Assembly: GCF_001317355.1 (NCBI RefSeq)
Contig: NZ_LKET01000035.1
Coordinates: forward strand, 1-64,000
Length of the DNA stretch: 64,000 bases
Direction of reading: 5' to 3'
From: Oxobacter pfennigii
Lineage (GTDB): Bacteria; Bacillota; Clostridia; Clostridiales; Oxobacteraceae
Shown: positions 1 to 7,555 of the stretch, in pieces
Layout: every line of letters begins with the position of its first letter
Position numbering within the stretch: position 1 is the stretch's first letter
Program-made: the position numbers and the translations under genes
The notes under the pieces: model-generated
Told to the model about the DNA's origin: nothing
Seen by the model: only the letters and a program-made list of their open reading frames with translations
The model's database searches: none

Positions 1-1
1 T

Positions 2-142
2 TCGGCCATAATGGATCCTTGCAACAGAGATATGATGGCATCCCTTTTAGCAACTGAAGCTTTACTAGGAAGAGACAGATTCTGCAGAAACTTTACCAAT
101 GCTTACCGTAAAAATAAAATAGGGCCTATAAAAGAGCAGTAA
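2..142 (+). CDS. C-terminal end of an unidentified protein (partial)
   Basis: An open frame enters from the left edge and ends at a TAA at 140-142, giving the last 46 residues of a protein. The tail has a DPCNRDMM segment followed by a helical stretch ending in LLGRDRFCRNF. The codon use looks real, and the frame is followed directly by an intrinsic terminator, as at the end of an operon. I do not recognise the family from this fragment. The rest of the gene lies outside the window. Confidence 0.75.
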   Translation, partial: SAIMDPCNRDMMASLLATEALLGRDRFCRNFTNAYRKNKIGPIKEQ

Positions 143-151
143 AAGAATTAT

Positions 152-187
152 AAAACGTCCCGTTTTAAAAACAGGACGTTTTTTTAT
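152..187 (+). terminator. Intrinsic terminator after the partial gene
   Basis: AACGTCC at 154-160 pairs with GGACGTT at 174-180, followed by a run of T to 185. It lies 10 bases after the stop of the partial gene. Confidence 0.85.
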
Positions 188-246
188 ATTTATAGTATAT
201 TAACCATGTAGTGGGCATCGAATTTCAAAGGAGCGAAAAATAGCGA

Positions 247-451
247 GGGACTGTTGCATTTTGAACAACGTAAATGAGCATTGTGAGAGTTCTGAACAAG
301 TTCTTGATGACGCTGCCGAAGAAAATACTTAGAATTTTAGATTGTCTAAGCGATAGCAAGTTATCAAAATTCTTGTATTTTCAAGGCAGGGAGACTTAGA
401 ACTTGCAGAACTTGAACATAGCGAATCGAGTGTTCAAAATGCAACAGCCCC
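247..451. repeat. 205-bp fold-back repeat, GGGACTGTTGC family, copy 1
   Basis: The left end at 247-267 and the right end at 431-450 are inverted copies of about 20 bp, differing by one inserted base. Further inverted segments lie inside: a TTCTGAACAAGTTC-like arm near 289-304 pairs with AGAACTTGCAGAAC near 398-411, and a GCTGCC..AAAATA segment near 311-329 pairs with TATTTTCAAGGCAG near 377-391. The whole element can therefore fold into one long imperfect hairpin. A shorter copy with the same ends occurs at 42364-42430. No coding frame is evident. The remaining bases up to the next gene (452-525) show nothing specific. Confidence 0.8.
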
Positions 452-525
452 TGAGCGCGGCCGTTAAAATCAGGAAGATTTTCCGGCCGATAAGCTCTTT
501 GAAATTAGATGGCATATGTCATTAT

Positions 526-1200
526 CTAGACTAAAAATTTGATTTCACTGTAATCAAGAGAATCTGCTAAATCTATGGACTTTAAAAGTATGCTGTCAAT
601 TAAATTCTGGTCTATTTTAAGCATTCTGGGCACTATGGACTCTAAGAGATTTACAACCTGATTTACGGACATTTTAATATTATTTTCAAAATAGCTTAAA
701 AAAAACTCCCTTCTTGCTCCGGAACCCATTACTACTATGCTTTGAAACTCCTCTTCAGTTACAAGTACGTTAAATTCTTTCAGCAGTCCTCTGTGTTTGG
801 GTATAACTACATTTTTAAAGAACCTGTAGCTGGATTTATCATGAATAACTTCATAATAAAATCTGGCGTTTTTTTCATTTTCAAGTATAATTCTGTAAAA
901 AATTCTTGATATCAGCATATGTTTAAGGAAACTTTGAGAAGGAGGGACGGTGAAGCTTCTTTCAATAAGCTTGGATATTTCAGAATAATATTGGGTGAAT
1001 ATTTCGCTGATTAAATTATCCTTTGTCTTGTAATGATAGGTAAAGACCCCCATCGGAATATTGATTTCCTTAAAAATGTTGGCAATTGTGGTTTTAAAAT
1101 AACCTTCTTCAAAAAACTGAAGCTTTGCTGCAGCCATTATAACTTCCTTGGTGTTGTAGTTTGTATTTACTGAACCATTAGCATCTTCCTTGTTTTTCAT
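526..1200 (-). CDS. TetR/AcrR family transcriptional regulator
   Basis: A 224-residue protein with a TetR-type N-terminal helix-turn-helix at about residues 18-65 (FFEEGYFKTTIANIF then GVFTYHYKTKDNL), followed by an all-helical ligand-binding region with no assigned ligand. The start is ATG at 1200 with GAGG just upstream. It is transcribed away from the corrinoid/methyltransferase operon across a 480-bp intergenic region. By the usual logic of divergent TetR genes it probably controls that operon, perhaps sensing the methylated substrate or a product. The family call is firm. The target and ligand are inference. Confidence 0.9.
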   Translation of the reverse strand: MKNKEDANGSVNTNYNTKEVIMAAAKLQFFEEGYFKTTIANIFKEINIPMGVFTYHYKTKDNLISEIFTQYYSEISKLIERSFTVPPSQSFLKHMLISRIFYRIILENEKNARFYYEVIHDKSSYRFFKNVVIPKHRGLLKEFNVLVTEEEFQSIVVMGSGARREFFLSYFENNIKMSVNQVVNLLESIVPRMLKIDQNLIDSILLKSIDLADSLDYSEIKFLV

Positions 1201-1280
1201 AAATTACCTCGCATCATTCACAGTATTTACAGGTTACACATTTAAAACGCATTTATATAAATAATAACAATACTTTTAAC

Positions 1281-1373
1281 AATATGCAAATTTTTAAAAA
1301 ATGCTAAAAATATTAGTATATATTGACAAAAATGCGGAGAAATTTTATAATAATAATAAAAATATGCAAATTT
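1281..1373 (+). promoter_or_regulatory. Promoter of the first corrinoid operon, flanked by two identical 13-bp sites
   Basis: TTGACA at 1323-1328 and TATAAT at 1346-1351 are separated by exactly 17 bp, a textbook vegetative promoter reading toward the corrinoid gene. The sequence AATATGCAAATTT occurs at 1281-1293 and again at 1361-1373, about 80 bp apart, one on each side of the promoter and the second close to the expected start of transcription. These are good operator candidates for the divergent TetR protein. The predicted 5' leader would be about 325 nt. It contains a TTCGG/CCGAA hairpin near 1553-1566 but no riboswitch I recognise. The rest of 1201-1683 is AT-rich with no gene. Confidence 0.65.
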
Positions 1374-1683
1374 ATCACGAAATAGCACTATATATAGAAA
1401 AAAACATAACAACATATACATTTCATATTTTCAGCAAGCATATTTTCAATTCTTAAATTTTAGTATCTATGTTCTTAAAATTAAGCCTATATATTTATCC
1501 CTATTTTTATATTCAGACTTTTTCCTTAAAACCTGAAACTTATTGAATTAACTTCGGTGTACCGAATTTATATTATATAGCATTATGCAGTCATTATAAA
1601 AATAAGTAAGGAAGTTTGCGCCGAAGATGAAAGGGGGATAGTTTTTATTCCTGAATTATTATAAAAAATTGGAGGAAGAAATT

Positions 1684-2322
1684 ATGGTAGATTTAAAAGC
1701 ATTGACAGAATCTGTTGGGGAATTGGATGAAGAAAAAGTCCTTGAAGTATTAGACAGCTTCGTGGCAACAAATCCTTCAGAAGAAGACGCACAGCAAGTT
1801 GTGGCAGCCTGCCAGAGCGGCATGGCAATAGTGGGCGACCTTTATGAGAAAGGTGAGTATTTCGTAGGAGACTTAATATTTGCAGGAGAACTTCTTACAA
1901 ACGCCATCAATACCTTAAAACCGGTATTGGGAAGTACAAACACCGCAAGCGCAGGCTCAGTTGTCTTAGGAACTGTTGCCGGAGACTTGCATGACATCGG
2001 AAAGAACATATTCAAAAGCATGTGTGAAGCAGCAGGTTTTACAGTTTACGATTTAGGAATAGACCAGCCGGCTGAAGCCTTTATTGACAAGATTAAAGAA
2101 GTTAAGCCAAATATTATCGGCATGAGCGGAGTATTGACCCTTGCACTTGAAGCAATGAAAGATACCGTCGATGCCATTAAAGAAGCAGGACTAAGGGATA
2201 GCGTAAAAATCATAATAGGCGGAAATCCCGTTACAAAGGAAGCTTGTGCTCAAATTGGCGCAGATGCTTTCACGACTAACGCGGCAGAAGGCGTTAAAAT
2301 ATGTCAGGGGTGGGTGAAATAA
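1684..2322 (+). CDS. Corrinoid (B12-binding) methyltransferase protein, cluster 1
   Basis: A 212-residue methyl carrier. Residues 1-85 form the helical cap domain and residues 88-212 the B12-binding Rossmann domain. The cobalt-ligand motif DxHxxG is present (GDLHDIGKN), followed by SGVLTL and a GG turn (IIIGGNPV). Such proteins accept a methyl group on cob(I)amide from a substrate-specific methyltransferase and pass it on to tetrahydrofolate. An in-frame TTG lies at 1669, but GGAGGAAG at 1671-1678 places the start at ATG 1684. This also matches the N-terminus of the paralogue at 35540-36178, from which it differs at only about 27 of 212 positions. The stop directly abuts the methyltransferase start. 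Confidence 0.95.
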   Translation: MVDLKALTESVGELDEEKVLEVLDSFVATNPSEEDAQQVVAACQSGMAIVGDLYEKGEYFVGDLIFAGELLTNAINTLKPVLGSTNTASAGSVVLGTVAGDLHDIGKNIFKSMCEAAGFTVYDLGIDQPAEAFIDKIKEVKPNIIGMSGVLTLALEAMKDTVDAIKEAGLRDSVKIIIGGNPVTKEACAQIGADAFTTNAAEGVKICQGWVK

Positions 2323-3696
2323 ATGAGCGATGCAGTTTCCTTATCAAATGAAAGAACCCAGATGTATAAGGATTTATACAGAGGCAATGTCCCCACAAGG
2401 ATTCCGGTAAGCAGTGCATTTACCTTGGATGCAATGATACTTTATGCAGGAATGGATATTGCGGAAATTTATTGGGATATGACCAAAGCTGAGGCAGTTT
2501 TTGACAAGGTGTGCCAGGACTTTTTCTCAGACAGTATGCCGGGAGGTACAAGAAGGTATCCTTCTTTTTATCAGTTATTGGGGTCCAAGCCCTTTATTAT
2601 GGGTTCTACCGGTACCATGCAGCACCCTAATGTCATGGGAATGGGACCGGAAGAATATGACGAATTTATTGCTTCACCATATGATTGTATTATAGAAAAA
2701 ATTTTACCCCGTCTTTATACCGAGCTTGATTCCGATCCTTTTTCAAGAGCACTTGCTTTAGCCAAAGCAGCAAGGGCACATGGAGAAGAAATGGCTACAA
2801 CAGGAATGATAGCAGGAAAAATGAGAGCTAAATACGGTTTTGCTGCCATACCCGGCAATGCAACGACTGCTCCCTATGATTTCATGGCAGACTTTTTCAG
2901 AAGTTTTACCGGCATTTCAAAAGACATCAGAAGAATCCCCGATAAAGTAGTTGAGGCTTGTGATGCAATTACCCCAATTCTTATCAAAAAAGGCAAAATT
3001 CCTGTCAAATCAGAATATGGAGTAACTGTTATTCCCCTTCACATGGCTCCTTATATGAGGACCCAAGATTTTGAAAAATTCTGGTGGCCTTCATTTAAGA
3101 AACAGGTGGACACGCTGTCTGAAATGGGAATTAACGTATCCTTATTTGTGGAGCATGACTTCATGAGATATCTGGATCATTTATACGAGCTTCCCGAAAA
3201 TACAATTATGCGATTTGAATACGGCGATCCAAAGCTCGTAAAAGAAAAACTGGGCAAAAAGCACATCATATCCGGATTCTATCCATTAATGCTGCTTCAT
3301 ACAGGAACAAAAGAACAGTGCATTGACAAGGCTAAGGAGCTGTTGGATATTTTAGCTCCCGGCGGACATTTTATGTTTGATTTTGATAAAAACGCCTTTG
3401 ATTTAAGCGGAAACATAGTCGAAAACCTCAAAGCCGTTCAGGAGTATGTATATTTAAACGGCAGGTATTCAGAAGCTGAGCGTGCCGGAAATACAGAGCC
3501 TAAGCCGCGTGTAAACAGGACAGATGAGATTATAGCTGAGATTGATGCCAATATGAATTCAAAATATTTCTCCACCTGGTCTCAATATAAAGAAAAGCAC
3601 ACCGAGCTATTTGAACGTCTTCATAGTGTAGCAGCACCAAAAATTGAAAAGTTTGAGGATGTAATGTTCAACTTCATAATCAATTTGTGCTCATAA
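2323..3696 (+). CDS. UroD-family corrinoid methyltransferase, cluster 1
   Basis: A 457-residue protein of the uroporphyrinogen decarboxylase/MtaA/CmuA-like superfamily. It starts on the base after the corrinoid-protein stop (TAAATG), so translation is coupled. In this family the TIM barrel moves a methyl group between a substrate and the corrinoid protein. The candidate metal and substrate region includes FVEHDFMRYLDHL and the C-terminal LAPGGHFMFDFDKNAF. Length and layout match the cluster 2 enzyme at 34158-35519, but the sequence is much more divergent than the two corrinoid proteins are, so a different methyl donor is likely. O-demethylation of a methoxylated compound is plausible. N- or S-methyl donors cannot be excluded. 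Confidence 0.85.
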   Translation: MSDAVSLSNERTQMYKDLYRGNVPTRIPVSSAFTLDAMILYAGMDIAEIYWDMTKAEAVFDKVCQDFFSDSMPGGTRRYPSFYQLLGSKPFIMGSTGTMQHPNVMGMGPEEYDEFIASPYDCIIEKILPRLYTELDSDPFSRALALAKAARAHGEEMATTGMIAGKMRAKYGFAAIPGNATTAPYDFMADFFRSFTGISKDIRRIPDKVVEACDAITPILIKKGKIPVKSEYGVTVIPLHMAPYMRTQDFEKFWWPSFKKQVDTLSEMGINVSLFVEHDFMRYLDHLYELPENTIMRFEYGDPKLVKEKLGKKHIISGFYPLMLLHTGTKEQCIDKAKELLDILAPGGHFMFDFDKNAFDLSGNIVENLKAVQEYVYLNGRYSEAERAGNTEPKPRVNRTDEIIAEIDANMNSKYFSTWSQYKEKHTELFERLHSVAAPKIEKFEDVMFNFIINLCS

Positions 3697-3760
3697 GACA
3701 TATAAAAGATTACTTATTTATTAAGGTCAAAACCAAAAAAAATTATCGGAGGAGAGTAAA

Positions 3761-5113
3761 ATGTCTGAAAAACTGAGCAATAAAATAGTTTTTGCCTATG
3801 GATTCGGAGAATTTGCCCTTGGTTTTTTAACAACCATGGGGGTACAGTACATCTCTTTCTTTTTAACTGATGCAGCCTTAATAGCCCCGGCAGTAGTTGC
3901 CACTATATTGCTTATAGGCAGGATAGCCGATACAGTGGATGTGCCTATTATAGGAATAATAGTTGAAAAAAGCAACCTCCCTTGGGGAAAATACAGGTCA
4001 TGGTTATTTCTAGCAGCGCCTTTAATAGTTATCTTCAATATGCTTATGTTTACTAATTTTAATGTAAGCACACCTGTCAAAATATTTTACTTAAGCGCAG
4101 CCTACATTCTTGGATATGTATTCGTTAATTTCTGTTCAACAGGACGTTTCGCTCTTTTGCCCACATTCACCAGTGACCAGAATGAAAGAGCAAAGCTTGC
4201 ATCCGCCAGGGGGCAGGGTGGCTCCTTAGGACAGATAGTAAGAGGCCTTATAACAGTTCCACTTATAGGGCTTTTAGGCGGAGGCAATGACGCTAAAGGG
4301 TATTTTTATACAGTCACAGTGTACGGAATCATAGTTATAATAGGTATGTACTGGCTGGCTTCATTGGCAAAGGATTATGACAAGCCGGGGGCTCAAAAAG
4401 CTTCTTCCCAGAGGGTTACATTAAAGGATATGCTTACCCAGGTTGCGACAAACAAACCCCTCTTAATACTCATGATTTCAAATACCGTTATATTGACTGC
4501 AACAAACATATTAACTGGATTTAACATGTATTATTTCAGATATGTTGTAGGAAGCCTTCTTATGATGTCCATATATTTCCCCATAAGCTTTGGCGGAGGG
4601 TTCTTAGGAAATGCTGCTGCACAATTTCTGGCTAAAAGATTTGATAAAAAGGCTACATATAATATAGGCATAGGATTCTGGTTTTTAGGCATGCTTTTAG
4701 TGTACTTGCTTGCAGGAAGCAATGCTTATTTGTTTATTGCCTTTGTCACCGTTGCACAGTTTGGTTTTGGTATAAGCAATGCAGTTGTTCCGGCTTTCTT
4801 CTCAGACACAGCGGATTACGGCGAATGGAAGACAGGCAAAAGCTCAAGAGCCGTTAATATGGGCCTTGTTATTTTCCCCATTAAATTAGGGGTGCTTATC
4901 GGAGGTTCCATAGCGGCATTTGCTCTTGCCTATATAGGCTTTGTTGCAAATACTCAGGATCCTGTAATCATAAATGGAATAAGGACTATGGCAGCAGTGC
5001 TCCCTATGGTTGTCAGCATATTGGCTGCGGTAATTATGTATTTTTATCCTTTGAATAGAGAAAAGATGGAATCAATTCAGCAGGAGTTGAAAAACAGGAA
5101 AGGTGTAGCTTAG
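3761..5113 (+). CDS. GPH-family (MelB-like) sodium/cation symporter
   Basis: A 450-residue membrane protein with about 12 hydrophobic segments and glycoside-pentoside-hexuronide transporter features: an N-terminal KIVFAYGFGEFALG segment, the NLPWGKYRSWL loop between helices 2 and 3, and ERAKLASARG in the central loop. The start is ATG 3761 after GGAGGAGAG. It lies 64 bp after the methyltransferase and probably brings in the methylated substrate, for example a glycosylated or carboxylated methoxy compound. The terminator behind it ends the three-gene unit. Confidence 0.88.
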   Translation: MSEKLSNKIVFAYGFGEFALGFLTTMGVQYISFFLTDAALIAPAVVATILLIGRIADTVDVPIIGIIVEKSNLPWGKYRSWLFLAAPLIVIFNMLMFTNFNVSTPVKIFYLSAAYILGYVFVNFCSTGRFALLPTFTSDQNERAKLASARGQGGSLGQIVRGLITVPLIGLLGGGNDAKGYFYTVTVYGIIVIIGMYWLASLAKDYDKPGAQKASSQRVTLKDMLTQVATNKPLLILMISNTVILTATNILTGFNMYYFRYVVGSLLMMSIYFPISFGGGFLGNAAAQFLAKRFDKKATYNIGIGFWFLGMLLVYLLAGSNAYLFIAFVTVAQFGFGISNAVVPAFFSDTADYGEWKTGKSSRAVNMGLVIFPIKLGVLIGGSIAAFALAYIGFVANTQDPVIINGIRTMAAVLPMVVSILAAVIMYFYPLNREKMESIQQELKNRKGVA

Positions 5114-5190
5114 TGTAAATTTTCAATGTAATTTATTCCATGGCTTATATTGCCGGAAGCTAAGATTATCACTTGCTTAAAGAAATGAAG

Positions 5191-5230
5191 AGGCGGCGGA
5201 GGTATAATTTACAGTCTTCCGCCTTTTTAT
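5191..5230 (+). terminator. Intrinsic terminator after the transporter
   Basis: AGGCGG at 5191-5196 pairs with CCGCCT at 5219-5224, followed by TTTTTAT. Confidence 0.75.
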
Positions 5231-5360
5231 TCTTTATATGTAAGTTAATGTAACCAATGAAAAAAATCATATATATAAAATGTATTTCATACATGTTATA
5301 CTGGAGACGAAAGAAAAGTTATTATTTTATAGATTGCCAGTGAGGATTGGAGGTAATGTT

Positions 5361-6026
5361 ATGAAGACAATTGCTGTTGCTTGCAAAACCTTGAAAAGTG
5401 AAATAATACACGTAATAGAAGAAATGAATATAGATTTTCCTGTCATATGGATAAAATCAGGGCTTCATAACACTCCTGAAAAGTTAAGCCATGCGCTGCA
5501 GGATACATTGGACACAATTGATAATGTAGATAACATTCTCATGCTTTACGGAAATTGCGGAAATTCATTAATAGGGCTTCATCATGATAAAGCCAGAATA
5601 ATAATACCCAACGTTTCCGATTGCATATCCCTGTTTTTAGGCGGGGATAAAATAAAAAAGCAATGGGATGAAAAAGCGGTTTCCTATTATCTCACAAAGG
5701 GTTACCTTGAAAGTGAATCAAATATATGGACAGACTATACTTATTGCTTGAATAAGTATGGAGAAAAAAGAGCCAAAAGAGTAATGGAAGCAATGCTTAA
5801 AAGCTATGAGAAGCTGAGGATAATAGAAACGGGAGCATATGAACTTCAGGAGATACTTGAATCAACAAAGCAGATAGCATCAACCCTTGATTTAGAGCAC
5901 GAAGTTATAAAGGGCTCCATAAATATACTGTATAAGGCCTTGAAGGAAGAGTGGGACGACGACTTTATAATAGTTGATCCGGGTGTACAGATTGACTATA
6001 AGCATTTCGGGGTAATGCAGGCATAA
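5361..6026 (+). CDS. DUF1638 family protein
   Basis: A 221-residue soluble protein of the DUF1638 family, starting MKTIAVACKTLKSEI. The core includes ILMLYGNCGNSLIGL and IIPNVSDCISLFLGG. ATG 5361 is chosen because GGAGG lies at 5349-5353. The open frame extends upstream to 5280 without a ribosome site. The biochemical role is unknown, but the family often sits beside corrinoid methyltransferase genes in acetogens and methanogens, and here it directly follows such a set. Conserved cysteines (CK near the N-terminus, GNCGNS, SDC) could bind a metal or thiol. That is inference. Confidence 0.82.
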   Translation: MKTIAVACKTLKSEIIHVIEEMNIDFPVIWIKSGLHNTPEKLSHALQDTLDTIDNVDNILMLYGNCGNSLIGLHHDKARIIIPNVSDCISLFLGGDKIKKQWDEKAVSYYLTKGYLESESNIWTDYTYCLNKYGEKRAKRVMEAMLKSYEKLRIIETGAYELQEILESTKQIASTLDLEHEVIKGSINILYKALKEEWDDDFIIVDPGVQIDYKHFGVMQA

Positions 6027-6047
6027 TGCTTTAAAATTATAAGGGAT

Positions 6048-6085
6048 AAACACTGTATCTTTATTATTGATACAGTGTTTTTTAT
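6048..6085 (+). terminator. Intrinsic terminator after DUF1638
   Basis: A 12-bp perfect stem, AAACACTGTATC at 6048-6059 with GATACAGTGTTT at 6069-6080, followed by T residues to 6083. Confidence 0.92.
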
Positions 6086-6218
6086 TGAATACATTTATAT
6101 GTTTGTGGAAAAGAATTTATCAATGGGGACACTTTTTAAACTCCCTCAGATTCATTCTTTAAAGAGGGAAATTGCCCTACTGCATTAGTGCTCCCTTAAC
6201 ATTAAAGGAGGATAAATT

Positions 6219-7181
6219 ATGCTCTTCAATAAAAATATACTGGTTATGGATATAGGCAGCCGGTATGTAAAAGTAGTGCAGGGTAAAAGGTATAAAAACG
6301 GAGTAAGGATAACAGGCCACGGAATATGCGATGTAAAAGAAGGTTCTGAAGATATCGCGGAAGAAGCGGATGTAGTTGAAAAAATACATAAACTTTTAAT
6401 GCAAAAGAAGCTCAAAGCTAAAAATGTATCTATGGGGATTAAAGGAAGGGATTTGATAATACGCCGTCTGAGTTTGCCCGACATGAAGCATAAGGAGCTT
6501 CAGCAGGCTGTATACTATGAAATAACAGAGTACCTTCCTATCGATTATAATGAATATGTGATAAACTCAAAGAAGCTTGATGTTATAAATAAGGATGGTG
6601 AAGCAAGAGCAGAGGTTTTGCTTGCTGCCGCACCTAAATCAAAGATAGATAAATATACGGATATATTAGGGAGATTAAAGCTTAAAGCGAGGGTAATAGA
6701 CGTATTTTCCAACAGCATGTCAAATCTCTTTCAGAACCTGCCGCAAGAGGATGAAAACTCTGATGAGTGTATAGGCATACTTGATATAGGATATATATCA
6801 GCAACATTTGCATTGATGGAAAAGGGAAACTTATATCTCGAAAGAGAAATAAGTTTTGGGACTAAAGTGATTGATGAAAGTATATATAATACAAAGAATA
6901 AAACAAGAGATGCCATTGATGAAATCTTAGAGCATATAACCAAAATCATGGATTATTACATTCTGTCGGGTTCCGGAAAAAGACTGAAACTTATTTATAT
7001 ACATGGCGGCGGAGCAAAATTAAAAGATATCGAAAACTATATAAAGGCGTGCCTTAATGTAGAAACAAGGTTCTTCGGTCATGAGTTTCTCAATAATATA
7101 TACGGCCTTGACAAGGAATTGATGGACAATATCCACCTGTATATTAATTGTCTGGGCCTTCTTTTAAGAGAAGCCAAATAA
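6219..7181 (+). CDS. pilM: Type IV pilus assembly protein PilM-like actin-fold ATPase (orphan)
   Basis: A 320-residue protein with the PilM/FtsA actin fold. The phosphate-1 motif is MDIGSRYVKVVQ near the start, the second is GILDIGYISATFAL at about residue 185, and an adenosine-type IHGGGAKLKDI lies near 265. PilM normally sits on the cytoplasmic side of the type IV pilus alignment complex bound to PilN. Here no pilN, pilO, pilB or pilin gene follows. The gene stands alone upstream of c-di-GMP genes, so it may act with a pilus encoded elsewhere. The start is ATG 6219 after AAAGGAGG. Confidence 0.85.
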   Translation: MLFNKNILVMDIGSRYVKVVQGKRYKNGVRITGHGICDVKEGSEDIAEEADVVEKIHKLLMQKKLKAKNVSMGIKGRDLIIRRLSLPDMKHKELQQAVYYEITEYLPIDYNEYVINSKKLDVINKDGEARAEVLLAAAPKSKIDKYTDILGRLKLKARVIDVFSNSMSNLFQNLPQEDENSDECIGILDIGYISATFALMEKGNLYLEREISFGTKVIDESIYNTKNKTRDAIDEILEHITKIMDYYILSGSGKRLKLIYIHGGGAKLKDIENYIKACLNVETRFFGHEFLNNIYGLDKELMDNIHLYINCLGLLLREAK

Positions 7182-7461
7182 ATTAGTTGCCCTTCATTTT
7201 TATTCTAAAGAGTGTAGATACAACAAAGGAACTATGCCGGAACACGACGGACTTCATATAATAAATTATAATTTAATTAAGAATTATTTACTTATTATAA
7301 TTTATTTGCAATATGTTCATATTTTGTTGAAAAATGAAAAATGTTGTAATACAATTAAAACAGGAAATTATTGTAGTAACCTTATAAAAATTGAGAATTA
7401 TTTATATATATTAGAAGCAGTATAATAAGTTATAAAATTTAATACTTCGAAGCTTGGAATT

Positions 7462-7550
7462 CCCCATGCTTGTAATATTTGGCATGGGGATTATAGCATA
7501 CTAAAGTATATGCACACTAAAGTGTGAGCATGCTTAAGCATGAGAGGTGT
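7462..7550 (+). promoter_or_regulatory. Four consecutive hairpins leading into the GGDEF-EAL ribosome binding site
   Basis: CCCCATGC at 7462-7469 pairs with GCATGGGG at 7482-7489. Three compact palindromes follow in tandem: ATAC-TAAA-GTAT at 7498-7509, CACAC-TAAA-GTGTG at 7513-7526 and CATGCTTAAGCATG at 7529-7542. The Shine-Dalgarno GAGAGGTG begins at 7543. The arrangement looks like a translational or mRNA-stability control region. The 7182-7461 stretch is very AT-rich. A 63-codon open frame there (7234-7425) has no ribosome site and unconvincing composition. Confidence 0.5.
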
Positions 7551-7555
7551 AATAA

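Noticed and set aside
7234-7425. 63-codon open frame before the GGDEF-EAL gene
   Set aside because: No ribosome site, extreme AT-rich composition and Ile/Tyr/Asn-rich translation. Most likely chance in AT-rich DNA.
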